DNA from: an uncultured Planctomycetaceae bacterium
GTDB lineage: Bacteria > Planctomycetota > Planctomycetia > Pirellulales > Pirellulaceae
DNA length: 5,321 bases
Assembly: GCA_937967755.1 (NCBI GenBank)
Contig: CALBTA010000512.1
Coordinates: 1-5,321, forward strand
Reading direction: 5' to 3'
Positions 5,177 through 5,321 of the stretch are shown here, in pieces (positions within the stretch are counted from its first letter, which is position 1; each line of letters starts with the position of its first letter). The translations under genes were made by a program, and so were the position numbers. Below the pieces are notes generated by a model that was not told the origin of the DNA, made no database searches, and saw only the letters and a list, made by a program, of their open reading frames with translations.

Positions 5177-5321
5177 TTACAGCTTCGGCGGAACCCAATC
5201 CGGAATACCCGTTTCCTTCTGCTGTTTCTCGAACAGCACGTGATAAGGGCGTGTCGGGGACATGGGGGCTTTCTCGTTGACCATCATGGGACGCGTTTTC
5301 TTCCACCACCCTTCGTAGGCC
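5177..5321 (-). CDS. C-terminal end of a protein, probably a sulfatase, cut by the window edge
   Basis: A minus-strand frame is open from the right edge to TAA at 5179-5177 and gives the last 47 residues of a protein whose start lies outside the window. The tail contains EGWWKKTRPMMVNEKAP, then a PYHVLFEKQ segment, and ends GIPDWVPPKL. The WW...P-M-VNE-AP arrangement and the final GIPDW-PP-L resemble the C-termini of planctomycete arylsulfatase-type (formylglycine-dependent) enzymes as I remember them. None of the catalytic N-terminal motifs (C/S-x-P-x-R) is in the window, so the assignment rests on the tail alone. Planctomycetes carry many such enzymes for sulfated polysaccharide breakdown, which fits but proves nothing. 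The gene converges on the preceding repeat protein with only 24 bases between stops and no clear terminator. Confidence 0.6.
   Translation of the reverse strand, partial: AYEGWWKKTRPMMVNEKAPMSPTRPYHVLFEKQQKETGIPDWVPPKL

Overview
The window looks like a chromosomal segment of a GC-rich planctomycete, most likely of the Pirellulales/Rhodopirellula type. This is inferred from protein style, not from a marker gene: several exported proteins of lineage-restricted appearance, a Gly/Cys-rich lipoprotein-like product, a secreted alpha/beta hydrolase with a Cys-rich tail, and what looks like a sulfatase C-terminus at the right edge. No tRNA, rRNA, CRISPR array, insertion sequence or phage gene was seen.

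Layout, left to right. The 3' part of greA (transcription elongation factor) enters from the left edge on + and ends at 401. Nine bases later, tail to tail, is a 39-codon minus-strand gene (411-530) with a strong Shine-Dalgarno sequence; it encodes a predicted single-pass membrane microprotein. Further along on the minus strand are an exported transglutaminase-like protein (707-1657, TTG start) whose expected catalytic Cys and His are replaced, and a Gly/Cys-rich exported protein (1891-2478) followed by a strong double-hairpin terminator (1761-1842). A 253-base divergent region (2479-2731), rich in inverted repeats and GTGCAAA motifs, separates these from two plus-strand genes: a secreted alpha/beta hydrolase (2732-3796) and an exported protein built from about four copies of a ~35-40-residue beta-type unit (3980-5152). 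A minus-strand gene enters from the right edge and ends at 5177.

From 707 to 5152 all four full-length genes have signal peptides, so this stretch is an envelope or secretion neighbourhood rather than a metabolic operon. Apart from greA the genes appear to be separately transcribed: gaps are 176-253 bases, orientations alternate, and there is no translational coupling. The three minus-strand genes with visible starts have Shine-Dalgarno sequences; the two plus-strand genes with visible starts do not.

Gene-free stretches are all under 300 bases. 531-706 holds a possible promoter and a 3' hairpin. 1658-1890 holds the double terminator, a 10-bp palindrome (1679-1688) and a Shine-Dalgarno sequence. 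2479-2731 is described as a feature. 3797-3979 shows only a weak 5-bp hairpin (3928-3944) and no convincing terminator. 5153-5176 is the short gap between two converging genes. The most distinctive items are the apparent pseudo-transglutaminase, the membrane microprotein and the structured divergent intergenic region; none of them by itself demonstrates a new system.
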